From NCBI GenBank assembly GCA_003152315.1, contig PLZV01000039.1, positions 152-61,510 on the forward strand: a stretch of 61,359 nt of DNA. The letters are read 5' to 3'. The notes below the pieces were generated by a model. It ran no database searches. It saw only the letters and a program-made list of their open reading frames with translations, and was not told the DNA's origin. The translations under genes and the position numbers were made by a program. The stretch comes from Verrucomicrobiota bacterium (GTDB lineage: Bacteria > Verrucomicrobiota > Verrucomicrobiia > Palsa-1439). This document shows positions 1 through 8,387 of the stretch, in pieces (the stretch's first letter is position 1; each line of letters starts with the position of its first letter).

Positions 1-179
1 GCGCCGTGGTAACAGGCGGAATACGCGCCCGCAAACAACAGCTCGGGATTGGGACCGCGTTTCTCGGTGCCTTTCTCCAACGGATTTCCCAATGTGACAT
101 CCAGCAGTCCGTCGGGTGTCTGAATGGTTCCCGAACGTCCGCCCTTGGAAATCGCTTCCGCCGTAAATAAAGTTTTCAT
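1..179 (-). CDS. ohr: Ohr/OsmC-family organic hydroperoxide reductase, N-terminal part (runs off the window)
   Basis: Only the first 59 codons are in the window. The start is the ATG whose complement is at 177-179. The protein begins MKTLFTAEAISKGGRSG, the usual opening of Ohr proteins, continues with a conserved NPELLFAGAYSAC segment, and reaches the reactive cysteine in SACYHGA just before the window edge. Ohr enzymes reduce organic hydroperoxides in the cytoplasm using a cysteine pair; the second cysteine would lie outside the window. No strong ribosome binding site is visible. A CCTATGGGGT-type repeat lies 35-60 bp upstream (214-239) and resembles sites in front of other stress genes here. 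The gene is probably monocistronic, because the next gene upstream ends inside that repeat. Confidence 0.85.
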   Translation of the reverse strand, partial: MKTLFTAEAISKGGRSGTIQTPDGLLDVTLGNPLEKGTEKRGPNPELLFAGAYSACYHG

Positions 180-213
180 AATGGAGTAACGCTACGCTGA
201 GTATCGAGGCTTT

Positions 214-239
214 CCTATGGGGTATAATCCTACCTATGG
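214..239 (-). promoter_or_regulatory. Candidate operator upstream of ohr
   Basis: Half-sites CTATGGGGT (215-223) and ACCTATGG (232-239) face each other 8 bp apart, between ohr and the stop codon of the flavoprotein gene. The same half-sites with a tighter 4-bp spacer occur at 4207-4229 and 34333-34354. A regulatory role is inferred from position and recurrence only. Confidence 0.35.
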
Positions 240-1637
240 TGCCGGGATTCGCTCCGCCAATGCTTTCGCCGGGTACGTCCAGATTTCCGCCAGTGTGGGA
301 TGGTAGTGCGGCAGGGCCGCGAGTTCATGGACGGTCATCCTTTTCGCCAGCGCCGCGACGATTTCATGGATCAACTCGCCGCCGACCGGGCCGACGCACG
401 CACCGCCGAAGATTTCACCCGACTGCGGATCGGCCAGGAGTTTCACGTAGCCGTCCCTGACGTCCATAATGAGCGATTTGCCATGGTCACTAAAGGGATA
501 GCGGGCGGTCAGGTACGGAACGCCGCGGGTCGTCGCGGTTTTCTCGGTCAGGCCGACAAACGCCGCTAGCGGCTCGGTAAAAATCACCGCCATCAAAAGC
601 CGGTAATCCATCCGCCGCGGCGCATTCGGGTGCGCGATGTTGTGCGCCGCAATCTCGCTCTGCTGCACGGCGAGATGCAAGATCTCGTGCGGCCCGGTGC
701 AATCGCCGGCGGTGTAAATATGCGGCGCGCTGGTTTGCATGAATTCGTTCGCCACGATGCGCCCGCGTTCGGTAGCGACGCCGGCTTTATCGAGGTCAAG
801 CGATGCGGTGTTCGGTAGGCGACCCATGGCGAGAAAGATTTCTTCAGCGGAGACGGACACGGGCTGGCCGTGATGCTGGAACGAAATGGTTTTGAGCTGA
901 CCGTCGCGCCGCGCGTCGGTTAGCTCCGTATTCGTGAAAATTTCGATGCCGTCGCGACGTAAGACTTTCTCAATTTCCATCGCCGCATCGGTGTCGAACT
1001 CGCGCAGGATGTGCTCGCCGCGCTGGAGAAGCGTGACGTGGACGCCGAACCGCGCGAAGAACTGCGCAAATTCCACCGCCACCGCGCCGCCGCCGAGGAC
1101 GATCAAAGATTTTGGGAGTTGCGCCAGCTTCAGGGCGTCGTCGCTGGTGAGATAGCCGATTTCATAAAGCTGGGGCAGCGGAGGCGGTGCGACGGTTGAG
1201 CCGGTGGTGATCACGAAATGCGCAGCGGTGAGGGGCCCGATGTTGCTCACCGCGACCGAGTGCGGATCGAGAAAATTCGCGTTGGCGCGGATGAACTTGA
1301 ATTTACCACTGGCCAGTTGTTCGCGGCGATCGTCCGCGAAGCCTTTGATGAGCGTGTTCTTGCGCGCCATCACTTTCGCGAAGTCAAAACCAACATTTTC
1401 AGCACGGATGCCCCACGGCTCGGCATGGCCGGCGAGGTGCAGGACTTCGGCGGCGTAGAGGAGCGCCTTGGTGGGCATGCAGCCGCGCAGGATGCACAGG
1501 CCGCCCACTTCCGCGCCGTTTTCGATCACGACCGCCCGCAAACCGGCGGCTGCCGCCGTCCGCGCCGCCACGTACCCGGCGCTGCCGCCGCCGAGGATTG
1601 CGACATTGTATTCGAATCGGTTGCGTGTTTCGTTCAC
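234..1637 (-). CDS. Pyridine nucleotide-disulfide oxidoreductase, class I (dihydrolipoamide dehydrogenase / mercuric reductase type)
   Basis: This 467-residue protein has the full class I layout. An FAD-binding GGGSAG lies near residue 16, followed by the redox-active pair Cys48 and Cys53 in GGLCILRGCMPTKAL. A second nucleotide-binding GGGAVAVEFA is near residue 182, a TAGDC FAD motif lies in the middle, and a C-terminal dimerisation domain carries His446 and Glu451 in HPTLAE. These enzymes pass electrons between NAD(P)H and a disulfide or metal substrate. The active-site spacing is canonical, but the substrate cannot be read from sequence. It lacks the N-terminal heavy-metal domain and the C-terminal cysteine pair of typical MerA. 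It starts 2 bp after the RNB gene stop, so the two are surely cotranscribed. Confidence 0.92.
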   Translation of the reverse strand: MNETRNRFEYNVAILGGGSAGYVAARTAAAAGLRAVVIENGAEVGGLCILRGCMPTKALLYAAEVLHLAGHAEPWGIRAENVGFDFAKVMARKNTLIKGFADDRREQLASGKFKFIRANANFLDPHSVAVSNIGPLTAAHFVITTGSTVAPPPLPQLYEIGYLTSDDALKLAQLPKSLIVLGGGAVAVEFAQFFARFGVHVTLLQRGEHILREFDTDAAMEIEKVLRRDGIEIFTNTELTDARRDGQLKTISFQHHGQPVSVSAEEIFLAMGRLPNTASLDLDKAGVATERGRIVANEFMQTSAPHIYTAGDCTGPHEILHLAVQQSEIAAHNIAHPNAPRRMDYRLLMAVIFTEPLAAFVGLTEKTATTRGVPYLTARYPFSDHGKSLIMDVRDGYVKLLADPQSGEIFGGACVGPVGGELIHEIVAALAKRMTVHELAALPHYHPTLAEIWTYPAKALAERIPAP

Positions 1638-1639
1638 GG

Positions 1640-3112
1640 TCAGTCGCAGGCGAAGTCGATGAAACCGCGCTCAACGTCGGTGTGGATGAGTTTGACGCGA
1701 ACGTGATCGCCCACGTCGAGACCTTGGAACCCGCCCTCCAGCCGGCCTTCGGTCGGTGGTTGGAAGAGCCGGACCCACGTACCCTTGTCCGATGCGCCGG
1801 TGACGATGGCATCGAACTGCTCCCCGATCCTTGATTCCAGCAGCATCGCGGCGGCGGATTTTGTGACCTGACGCTCAACTTTTTTCGCTGCGTCTTCCTG
1901 TTCGGTACAATGTGTTGCGAGCGCTTCCAAGTCATCGTTCTCGTAAGGCACGGAACGTCCTCCCGCTGCAGCTTTGAGCAACCGCTGGGTAATCACATCG
2001 GGGTATCGGCGGTTCGGGGCGGTGGAGTGAGCGTAATCCTCAACCGCGAGCCCGAAGTGCCCGGCGACACTGCCTCCCGGAAGTTCGACGACGTATTCCC
2101 CCGCGCCCATGAGCTTGATGACGCTCAGAGAGAGATCGGGGAAACGGAGAGGATCGGCGGCTTTTGCTGATACCAGGAACTGCTCCAGCGCTTTTGCATC
2201 CGGTGCCTTGGGCAACGTCGAGCCCCGCTTTGCGGCAAGCTCGATGATCTGGTCCCAGTGCTTGGGTACACGGACTACCCGTCGCAGTGACGGAAACTTT
2301 TTCGCCGCGAGGTATCGTGCGGTAACTCCATTGGCGGCGATCATGAAGTCCTCAATAATGTCCTTAGCACTATTCGCCTTGTCGACTTCCAAGTCCTTGA
2401 GCTCATCTCCATCAAAGACCGGACGGGCTTCGATTGTTTCGAGATCAAGCGCACCATGCTGGTGCCGGAGCGCTTTCAGTTTTTGGGCCACGCGGCCCTG
2501 GAGTCGAAGGTTCTCGTCGAGACCGCTGACCTTGCCGATCCCTGGTGGTATCGGCCCATTCCCCTCCAGCCAGCCGGCAACGTTGTTATAGGCGAGCTTT
2601 GCACGATTACGCACCGTCGCTCGATAAAGGTCCGAACTCTGAAGCGATCCATCTCCGGCCAGAACCATTTCAATGACGATGGCCAGGCGGTCTGATTCAT
2701 AGTTAAGAGAGGTCAGATTCGTGGAGAGTTTCTCCGGCAGCATCGGAAAGATCTCGGCAACCGTGTAGACCGAGGTGGTGTTTTGGCGTGCGTGATCGTC
2801 AAGTGCCGATCCCTTTTTGACAAGAGCGTCAACGTCAGCTATGGCGACAAGCACCTTTGCGGCCCCGTCGGGCATAGCTTCGGCAACGGTAAGCTGATCC
2901 AGATCGCGGGAATCATCGTTGTCGATGGAGCACCAGAGAAGGTTTCTGAGATCGCGCACAGATTCCTCAGCTCCCGTCGCTGGCCCGTGGATTCCATCGA
3001 GCTCAGCAAGCGCCTGAGGCGGAAACTCTGGAACCAGTCCTCTTTCAAGCATCACCCGATGGGCGATTCTTTGCAGAATAGCACGGTGTTGTCCGTCGAC
3101 TGTATCGGTCAT
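1640..3112 (-). CDS. RNB-domain 3'-5' exoribonuclease (RNase II/R family)
   Basis: The protein has 490 residues. An RNB catalytic domain fills most of it, with the acidic metal-binding cluster SIDNDDSRDLDQ at about residues 62-73. Conserved RNB segments follow (VADVDALV, FPMLPEKLSTNLTSL, YAHSTAPNRRYPDVITQRLL). The last 55 residues look like an S1-type RNA-binding barrel. No N-terminal cold-shock domains are present, so this is the short RNase II-like form. An upstream in-frame ATG at 3232 exists, but the ATG at 3112 is preceded by AAGGTGAC at good spacing and is chosen. The enzyme would degrade single-stranded RNA processively in the cytoplasm. The flavoprotein gene follows 2 bp downstream. 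Confidence 0.92.
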   Translation of the reverse strand: MTDTVDGQHRAILQRIAHRVMLERGLVPEFPPQALAELDGIHGPATGAEESVRDLRNLLWCSIDNDDSRDLDQLTVAEAMPDGAAKVLVAIADVDALVKKGSALDDHARQNTTSVYTVAEIFPMLPEKLSTNLTSLNYESDRLAIVIEMVLAGDGSLQSSDLYRATVRNRAKLAYNNVAGWLEGNGPIPPGIGKVSGLDENLRLQGRVAQKLKALRHQHGALDLETIEARPVFDGDELKDLEVDKANSAKDIIEDFMIAANGVTARYLAAKKFPSLRRVVRVPKHWDQIIELAAKRGSTLPKAPDAKALEQFLVSAKAADPLRFPDLSLSVIKLMGAGEYVVELPGGSVAGHFGLAVEDYAHSTAPNRRYPDVITQRLLKAAAGGRSVPYENDDLEALATHCTEQEDAAKKVERQVTKSAAAMLLESRIGEQFDAIVTGASDKGTWVRLFQPPTEGRLEGGFQGLDVGDHVRVKLIHTDVERGFIDFACD

Positions 3113-3318
3113 AAAGTCACCTTGTTGGAACCGCCCTGTCTTTGCCCATGTTGGGATGCCAAATCGAGACTGTGAACGGTTCGTGCCCCGTCGGCTTAAC
3201 GAGAGGCTGAATGGAGACTGAATCGGATCCATTTTAGATCAGCGCTAATGGCAGTCTTGGCCTCCTGCGGCGATCCATCGCGTGCGGGCGTTTTTTTCAG
3301 ATAGCGGCATGGCGAAAC

Positions 3319-3444
3319 TTATTTACCGAATAGTTTTGCTATGAAGAAAATGACAACGGCTCCAAAAAGGCCTCCGCCTCCGAGGAGATATATCAAGGAG
3401 TAACCTGCAGCGGCTAACATGGGATGCATTATCATTGCAATCAT
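3319..3444 (-). CDS. 41-residue glycine-rich small membrane protein, copy A
   Basis: This short reading frame opens with ATG at 3444 behind a good AAAGGA site and ends TAA. The product is one hydrophobic helix with a glycine run (AAAGYSLIYLLGGGGLFG), then a second hydrophobic stretch and a C-terminal AKLFGK. It is 63% identical (26 of 41 residues) to the product of 33199-33324, with no gaps and the same length, which argues strongly that both are real genes. Function is unknown. It lies downstream of a YtxH relic and a DUF3309 gene, as its paralogue lies downstream of BON and DUF5670 genes, so a role in envelope or osmotic stress is inferred. Confidence 0.65.
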   Translation of the reverse strand: MIAMIMHPMLAAAGYSLIYLLGGGGLFGAVVIFFIAKLFGK

Positions 3445-3552
3445 GTGTCCTTTCACGATTCTACTTGTGTTGCTCTGCAACCGTCTCGCGACGGCAGCAG
3501 AGCCATTGCTGTTAGCGTGACATCGAACCCTTGCGATTGCGGCTAACTTACG

Positions 3553-3822
3553 TCATGACCGTTTGTGCTTGGCGTGGTCGACGACTTCCTTACCGGAATC
3601 AATAACGGCGGCGAGATCGGCTTTCCGGTCTTGAAGGAATTCCTGCGCGCTCTCGACCGTATCTTGGGCCTTGGTTTTGAGCTGCTTGGCCTTCTTGGCT
3701 ATCAGCTTTCACGTTTCTTTCCCGGACTGGGGTGCATATAGCAGCGCGATGCTAGCGCCAATAAGGGCGCCGACGGCGAAGATGGTGAATCCACTTCGTG
3801 GGGATGGTTGATCGTCGGACAT
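3553..3822 (-). pseudogene. YtxH-family general stress protein interrupted by an in-frame stop
   Basis: Reading from ATG 3822, behind a strong AGGAGGT site, the product starts MSDDQPSPRSGFTIFAVGAL and has the YtxH signature: a short hydrophobic helix followed by ALLYAPQSGKET. A TGA then falls at 3709-3711 where the family normally has arginine (APxSGKETR). The same frame continues for 51 more codons as a lysine- and glutamine-rich helix (KLIAKKAKQLKTKAQD) to a TGA at 3553, as expected for the family. A CGA to TGA transition explains it. Full length would be 89 residues. It could be a recent pseudogene, a sequencing error, or a read-through gene. Confidence 0.8.
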
Positions 3823-3995
3823 ATTTTACCTCCTGTTACTGGTTTATTTGATTGTGTTTGGTGCCCGGCGAGCCGGCGTATTATGTTCTTGAAACTTCGG
3901 CGGACTTCCGACCTTTGCCGTGCTGAGTCTCTTTAGCCACTTTCTCGTCGTCCTCTACTCTTATGTCCGCTGACGTTCTTCGTCGTGTTTGCCCT

Positions 3996-4148
3996 TCAAA
4001 TCCGACCCATCAGAATCAATATGAGCAGGATCAGGACGACCAGTCCAAGCCCACCGCTCGGAAAGTAACCCCAATTTTTGCTGTGAGGCCAGGTGGGCAA
4101 TGCGCCCACGAGGAAGAGAATAAGCACGATCAATAGGACTAATCCCAT
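3996..4148 (-). CDS. DUF3309 family small hydrophobic protein
   Basis: This 50-residue product has two hydrophobic segments around a conserved polar loop, GALPTWPHSKNWGYFPSGG, which is the hallmark of DUF3309 (LGALPTWPHSxxWGYxPSGG). The start at 4148 has an AAAGGAG site. DUF3309 proteins are small inner-membrane proteins of unknown function, often found among stress genes. This is the first gene of a minus-strand cluster (DUF3309, YtxH relic, 41-residue protein), with a candidate operator 58 bp upstream at 4207-4229. Confidence 0.85.
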   Translation of the reverse strand: MGLVLLIVLILFLVGALPTWPHSKNWGYFPSGGLGLVVLILLILILMGRI

Positions 4149-4206
4149 ACGGTTGCTCCTTTCTTTATCGCTGGCGGTATGCTACGCCAAAAGCTGATTC
4201 GCCTTC

Positions 4207-4229
4207 TATAGGGTCAACACCCCATAGGC
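4207..4229 (-). promoter_or_regulatory. Dyad operator upstream of the DUF3309/YtxH cluster
   Basis: CTATAGGGT and ACCCCATAG form an inverted repeat of 9-bp arms with one mismatch around a 4-bp spacer. The site lies 59-81 bp upstream of the DUF3309 start. An equivalent site with the same arm and spacer lengths occurs at 34333-34354. Probably bound by a dimeric regulator; the regulator is not identified. Confidence 0.5.
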
Positions 4230-4431
4230 GGCTTGCTTCACTTCTGACAATCCCACCCATGCAATCGCCGAGCCTTCAGTGACAACCACGCCATCGATAC
4301 ATTCTGTTACGTCCCGTTACGAGAGCCGAGAGGTAAAAACGGGTGTGCAGACCTTTGGGCAGACCCGAGCGGTTTTTGGGGCATGTTGGCGAACTGAGGA
4401 TTGCGTAAGTCTTTGCTATGCAAGGGGAGTT

Positions 4432-4476
4432 TGGTGCGCCATGTAGGAATCGAACCTACAACCTCGTGATTAAGAG
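4432..4476 (-). other. 3' fragment of a tRNA-Lys(CTT) gene, probable integration scar
   Basis: On the minus strand the segment starts in an anticodon loop CTCTTAA (anticodon CTT) and contains the 3' anticodon strand and a perfect T-arm (GTAGG, TTCGATT, CCTAC). It ends with acceptor strand ATGGCGC, discriminator A and CCA. The 5' half is not tRNA-like: the bases preceding the loop do not pair with the 3' anticodon strand, and no D-arm or 5' acceptor strand is present. A fragment beginning at the anticodon loop and ending at CCA is what tRNA-targeting integrases duplicate as an att site. It cannot be a working tRNA. Confidence 0.7.
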
Positions 4477-4590
4477 TCGGTTTTGCCTTATGCACGGCTT
4501 TGGTTGGTCCCGTGGGGTAAAGATACTCATTCACAACCAGTACCCGCTGAATGACCAGATGCCGGAATCGTGGCTGGTGGGATTGGCATA

Positions 4591-4650
4591 GCTCACGTTG
4601 CCGCTGCCGGTGATGTAGGCATTCGCTTCCAAGGCATGGGATCCTCCTCG
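4591..4650 (-). mobile_element. Relic of a transposase gene start (copy 1 of 4)
   Basis: On the minus strand the sequence around ATG 4637 matches the opening of the transposase relic at 8175: a purine-rich site, ATG, then codons for a WKRM...YITG segment. Similarity stops after about 50 bp, and downstream frames do not look like a transposase. Short relics of the same start also occur near 31262 (plus) and 43671 (plus). Confidence 0.5.
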
Positions 4651-4880
4651 CCGCGATGCTCCCCGAGGAAATTGAGCAAGGGTGAGTTGTTTGATCGCGC
4701 GGGTAGCAGCGGGCAGCCGAGGTAGTTGGTGACCTCGGTACCGCTGAGTCGCCTTGGATGTCAGTAAAAATTAGGCTTCTGGCTTGACCACCGTCGTTAG
4801 TTGCTTTATCAATGACCCCGCAGTGTCTACAGGTTGGGTTGGCAAGGGCGATGCTCCCAAACTGAACGAATGCGAGAATC

Positions 4881-5240
4881 GTGCAATCAACAGCCATAGA
4901 AGGACCTTACAGCCTCACCGCGCAGAAGATCGCGGAAGTTGTAACAAGAACTTCTGCTGGGAATTATGCGCTGGGGCGTGTCGAGAAAAACGGATTCTGC
5001 GTCCTATACATTGGCCGCTCCGATGATGACCTAGCCAAACAACTGTGTTCCTGGGCAAGGCAACATACGCGCTACAAGGCGTTCGTGTTCAGCTTTGCGC
5101 CCAATCCACGGGCAGCCTTCGACAAGGAATGCGAAGATTTCCACGATCTTGGGGGCACCGAGAGATTGGATAATGCGGAGCACCCGAAACGTCCCGCCAA
5201 GACCGATTGGTTCTGTCCTCGGTGCGATTTTTACGGTTGA
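4881..5240 (+). CDS. Small GIY-YIG-like protein
   Basis: The predicted 119-residue protein uses a GTG start and has no convincing ribosome binding site. It contains NYALGR and, 11 residues on, VLYIGRSDDDL, which resemble the two GIY-YIG nuclease strands. Then come AAFDKECEDFHDLGGTE and a C-terminal WFCPRCDF zinc-ribbon-like pair of cysteines. I recognise the overall pattern (YIGRSDD, ECxxxHDxGG, DWxCPRC) as a family of uncharacterised small proteins, but cannot confirm catalytic residues. It stands alone between mobile-element scars, which suggests acquired DNA. The start could lie elsewhere. Confidence 0.55.
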   Translation: MQSTAIEGPYSLTAQKIAEVVTRTSAGNYALGRVEKNGFCVLYIGRSDDDLAKQLCSWARQHTRYKAFVFSFAPNPRAAFDKECEDFHDLGGTERLDNAEHPKRPAKTDWFCPRCDFYG

Positions 5241-5478
5241 ACCGACTCCTTGAATCCGCTGGCAAGCTGTCGGGGAGACACCGGTGTTTGGTTGACTGCA
5301 AACGAAAGGAATTTCAACTCCGCTACTGTTCAGGCTCCCTCAAAAGCATATATGTGATTCACAGCGAGGAAATGCCCGCGATGACATTTGCCGAAACACT
5401 TCGCCAACTCTACTCCAACGCCAACGTCCGCGTGCCGGATTTCAAAGTGTCAGTGGAACCTAAACCGGTTCCACCCAC
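5241..5478 (+). other. Region without a convincing gene; possible truncated ORF
   Basis: One frame reads from ATG 5372 as MPAMTFAETLRQLYSNANVR and remains open through the HU terminator to 5554. The first 40 residues look protein-like and the remainder does not. It is probably the 5' part of a gene cut off by the HU remnant, but similarity to a known family was not recognised. Confidence 0.25.
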
Positions 5479-5509
5479 AAAAAAAGAGCCCCGCCGTAGC
5501 GCGGCTCTT
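5479..5509 (-). terminator. Rho-independent terminator of the HU remnant
   Basis: Reading on the minus strand, a GC-rich stem (AGAGCC-GC ... GC-GGCTCT) with a TACG tetraloop is followed by seven T residues. It sits 29 bp after the TAG stop of the HU-like fragment. Confidence 0.8.
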
Positions 5510-5537
5510 CCGAATCGTCAACGATGCGTGTCGTCGC

Positions 5538-5687
5538 CTACAGGCTTTCTTTGAGGCCCTGACCCGCGCTGAAACGCATGGTCTTGGAAGCCTTGATCTG
5601 GATCGGCGCGCCCGTCTTCGGGTTGCGGCCCATTCGCGCGGCACGCAACCAGATGGCCGAGCGGTTGCCAGTTCCTTCCAGACTGTT
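5538..5687 (-). pseudogene. C-terminal fragment of an HU/IHF-family DNA-binding protein
   Basis: The minus strand encodes [20 protein letters not shown] followed by [14 protein letters not shown] and TAG. This is the C-terminal arm and helix of HU proteins (GRNPxTGxxIxIxASK.xxFxxGxxLK). About 49 residues are readable; the N-terminal helices and start codon are absent, and upstream sequence is unrelated. The terminator is still in place downstream. The missing 5' half suggests deletion at an insertion boundary. Confidence 0.75.
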
Positions 5688-5835
5688 GCGAGTCGTAACG
5701 CGTCTCCAATTCTATCGGGGTTGAAATTACCCATGCTTGATTAAGCACAGTGGCTAGGGTAGTGATGAAGCAGGTTGCAGTAGCGGCGCGCCCGCGGAGT
5801 CATATGGACGTTCGCTGATCAAACCCAAGGCCTCA

Positions 5836-7881
5836 ATGAATCACCACGTCAGCCAGACTCGGATGCCCTTGGAGGAGAATGGCACAGTGGTCGTCATCGG
5901 TGGGGGGCCCGCGGGGGCTTTCTTCTCCATTCATCTGCTCCGGCGATCTCGAGAGTTGAACCGCAAGGTGAGAGTTTTGGTCATCGAGCGGCGACGCCAA
6001 GGCATCGGCAAGGCTGGGTGCGGCTTCGTTGAAGGCTGGCGAGGCTGCAGCTATTGCGCCGGGGGACTTTCCCCTAGACTGAATGACGTGCTGAAGAGCC
6101 TGCGCCTGCGGTTGCCTGTCGAGGTGATTCAGAGCCGGATTCATTTGATCACGATTCAGGGCTATTGGAAGAACATCGAACTCGAGGTGCCCGATGATCG
6201 GGAGATCCTGTCGGTGTTTCGCGGCGTGCGTCCCGTCCCTCGGCCTGACCGGCAGTACAATTTTGATGCCGTGTTGCTGGACCGGGCGGTGGAGGAAGGA
6301 GCGGAATTGGTCAGCGGCGAGGTGTTTGATGCAGCCTATTCGGCGTCGGGCCGGCCGGTCGTGAGCTACCGTGCGGACGGATTAGAGGCGAAACTGGAAG
6401 CGGACTTTGCCGTGTTTGCGGCGGGGGTTAATGACGGAGCCGTGATTCGCCCGGGGAGTTCACCGCTGGTTGTGATGTTCCGACGACTGGCACCCAATTA
6501 TCAGCCTCCCCGACTGCGCCCGGCCCTGATCTTTGAATTGGAGTCGCCAGCGGGTGTCGTGACGAACCTGGAGGGCCACTTGCACTTCGTGGAATACGGT
6601 TCGGCGACGTTGCAGCTTGAGATGTGTTCGTTGCTGCCGAAGCGAGGCTACATCACTACGGTTCTGGTGGGTCCGAGCATCGACGCCTCCACCGGCCCAG
6701 CAGAGAACACTAGGATCATCAACGAATTTCTCCAACTCCCCCATGTGCGTAAATTGCTTTTGCCCGGCATGCGGTTGCGCACGGCCTGCGTCTGCAATCC
6801 CCGGTTGGTGGTCGGGTCGGCCACGCACCCGTTCGCCGAGCGGGTGGCCGCGGTCGGGGACATGGTGACCTCCCGCCTCTACAAGGACGGAATTCTGTCG
6901 GCCTACCACACCGGTTGCGCCTTGGCGGAGACGCTGCTCGTGCGGGGCGTGGACCGGCGTAGTCTCCAGGCGGGATATACGCCCACCATCCAAAGCTTTC
7001 GGCGGGATAACCGATTCGCAGCGCTGGTCTTCCTGTTGCACCGGTTTGTGTTCAGGTCATCGGTGCTGAGCCGGATCCTCTACCAGGCCGTCATCACGGA
7101 ACGGAAACGTAACATCGCAGTGCGGCGGCGTCTGGAGAAGATCCTCTGGAAGATCGCCAGTGGCGACGATCCGTATGAGGTCACCTTTCTAGCGATGATC
7201 CATCCGGCGACATTGTGGCTGATCCTAAGCGGCGGGGGATGGATCACCTTGCGCAATTATCTCACCGAACAGTTCTTCAATCTAAGCTGGGAGGGTTTCG
7301 GCCGATTCACGACGGGCGTGGCGAAGGAACAACTCGAAACCAAGCGCGCGGTCTTCAGGCGTGAGCTGGTCGAGGCTGGCGTGGCGGTGCCCGACCGCTT
7401 GGAATTCGAGCGGATGTATACGATCCGCATCCGGGCACCGGCCACCAAAGTCCTGCACCAACTTGGCCGTTTTGGGGAAGCCGACCGGGGTTATATTCGT
7501 CCCCGCTGGGTGCAGATCCAGCGCACGGAAGGTCTGCCGAATGAACTGGGCTGTGTAATCCGTTACGAAATCTTCAGCCATCGGATCTCCTTCTGTCTGG
7601 AGTTGGAACGGATCTTGGCAGGGCATCTGGTGGTGTACCGGGTCCGCGACGGCTTCGCCCGTGGCGGCGTGCTGCTCTTCGAAATCGAGCCGGCAACCAC
7701 GGAAATCTGCAATCTGTCGATTTACGTGGCCGTCAACTTCGTGCGCGGGAGGACCGCGATGACGCGGCCGCTGTGGTGGTTATTTCGGCACGTGTTTCCC
7801 GCCTTTGTGCATGATGTCCTCTGGAACCATTCGCTCTGCCAGTTGAGGAGCATCGCCGAAGCAGAAGACCCCGTAACATGA
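5836..7881 (+). CDS. FAD-dependent oxidoreductase (geranylgeranyl-reductase-like) with a C-terminal extension
   Basis: The protein has 681 residues. It opens with an FAD-binding Rossmann motif VVVIGGGPAGAFF at residues 18-30. Near residue 340 is the second flavin-binding region (AAVGDMVTSRLYKDGILSAY), the pattern of the geranylgeranyl reductase / halogenase superfamily. Typical members are about 400 residues; here roughly 280 more follow. Residues 480-680 contain alternating strands and helices (YTIRIRAPATKVLHQLGRFG, RWVQIQRTEGLPNELG) that read like a lipid-binding START/SRPBCC-type domain, an inference not confirmed by motif. A conserved CxYCAGG-like cluster (GCSYCAGGLSP, residues 72-82) is unusual. 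Substrate unknown. The start ATG has no clear ribosome binding site. Confidence 0.88.
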   Translation: MNHHVSQTRMPLEENGTVVVIGGGPAGAFFSIHLLRRSRELNRKVRVLVIERRRQGIGKAGCGFVEGWRGCSYCAGGLSPRLNDVLKSLRLRLPVEVIQSRIHLITIQGYWKNIELEVPDDREILSVFRGVRPVPRPDRQYNFDAVLLDRAVEEGAELVSGEVFDAAYSASGRPVVSYRADGLEAKLEADFAVFAAGVNDGAVIRPGSSPLVVMFRRLAPNYQPPRLRPALIFELESPAGVVTNLEGHLHFVEYGSATLQLEMCSLLPKRGYITTVLVGPSIDASTGPAENTRIINEFLQLPHVRKLLLPGMRLRTACVCNPRLVVGSATHPFAERVAAVGDMVTSRLYKDGILSAYHTGCALAETLLVRGVDRRSLQAGYTPTIQSFRRDNRFAALVFLLHRFVFRSSVLSRILYQAVITERKRNIAVRRRLEKILWKIASGDDPYEVTFLAMIHPATLWLILSGGGWITLRNYLTEQFFNLSWEGFGRFTTGVAKEQLETKRAVFRRELVEAGVAVPDRLEFERMYTIRIRAPATKVLHQLGRFGEADRGYIRPRWVQIQRTEGLPNELGCVIRYEIFSHRISFCLELERILAGHLVVYRVRDGFARGGVLLFEIEPATTEICNLSIYVAVNFVRGRTAMTRPLWWLFRHVFPAFVHDVLWNHSLCQLRSIAEAEDPVT

Positions 7882-7901
7882 CGTTCCCTCGCGGCGATGT
7901 T

Positions 7902-8190
7902 TCAAGTGGCAGCGAGACCCGGCGAATTATTATGCCACACGGAGAAGGGTTCTTGTTCTGAGATCCTCTTGTCGGCCCCACCAGTATCATGTCGATGAAC
8001 TTGCGGAATTTGGTTCCTCCGCCCCCCCGCCGCACGCGTCGGTGGCGGGGAGGATGTCGGGGGCTCTTGCGGCTGGTTGCGCAGGACGCGGTTCTCCCCG
8101 AGTGGGTACTCGATTCTGTGTAACAGGTCTTCGTTGACGTTGCCGGTGATGTAGGCCAGCATTCGTTTCCAACGCATGGGATGTTCCTGA
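7902..8190 (-). mobile_element. Relic of an integrase-core transposase gene, N-terminal part (copy 2 of 4, longest)
   Basis: On the minus strand an ATG at 8175 opens a frame reading MRWKRMLAYITGNVNEDLL then HRIEYPLGENRVLRNQ. This matches the start of a transposase family common in Verrucomicrobia and Acidobacteria (RWxRMLAYITGSVxxELLxRxEYLxxENRILRxQ). After about 36 codons the reading frame loses similarity and ends at 7902; no integrase catalytic core follows. It is a truncated, frameshifted relic, the longest of four copies of the same gene start in this window. Confidence 0.6.
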
Positions 8191-8387
8191 TGGTAATGCT
8201 AGCCGAGGACATTCAGCCAGGACGAGTTTTTTGGATCACAGGGGATGCCTACAACCGCACCACTGGATTGTGGCGTTCGCCCCGATCCGCGGCAGGTCCT
8301 GGCTTCTACCATCTGAAACTTGGGCGGCGACTGCCGATCACTCTGCCGTGGCGGGCGGACAGAAGAAATTCTTTGCGAAACAATTAG

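Noticed and set aside
234-1637. Annotation of the disulfide oxidoreductase as mercuric reductase
   Set aside because: The C-terminal Cys pair and N-terminal metal-binding domain of MerA are absent and no mer genes are nearby.
4307-4897. Minus-strand 196-residue ORF
   Set aside because: It passes through the tRNA-Lys fragment and a transposase relic and has no protein-like features.
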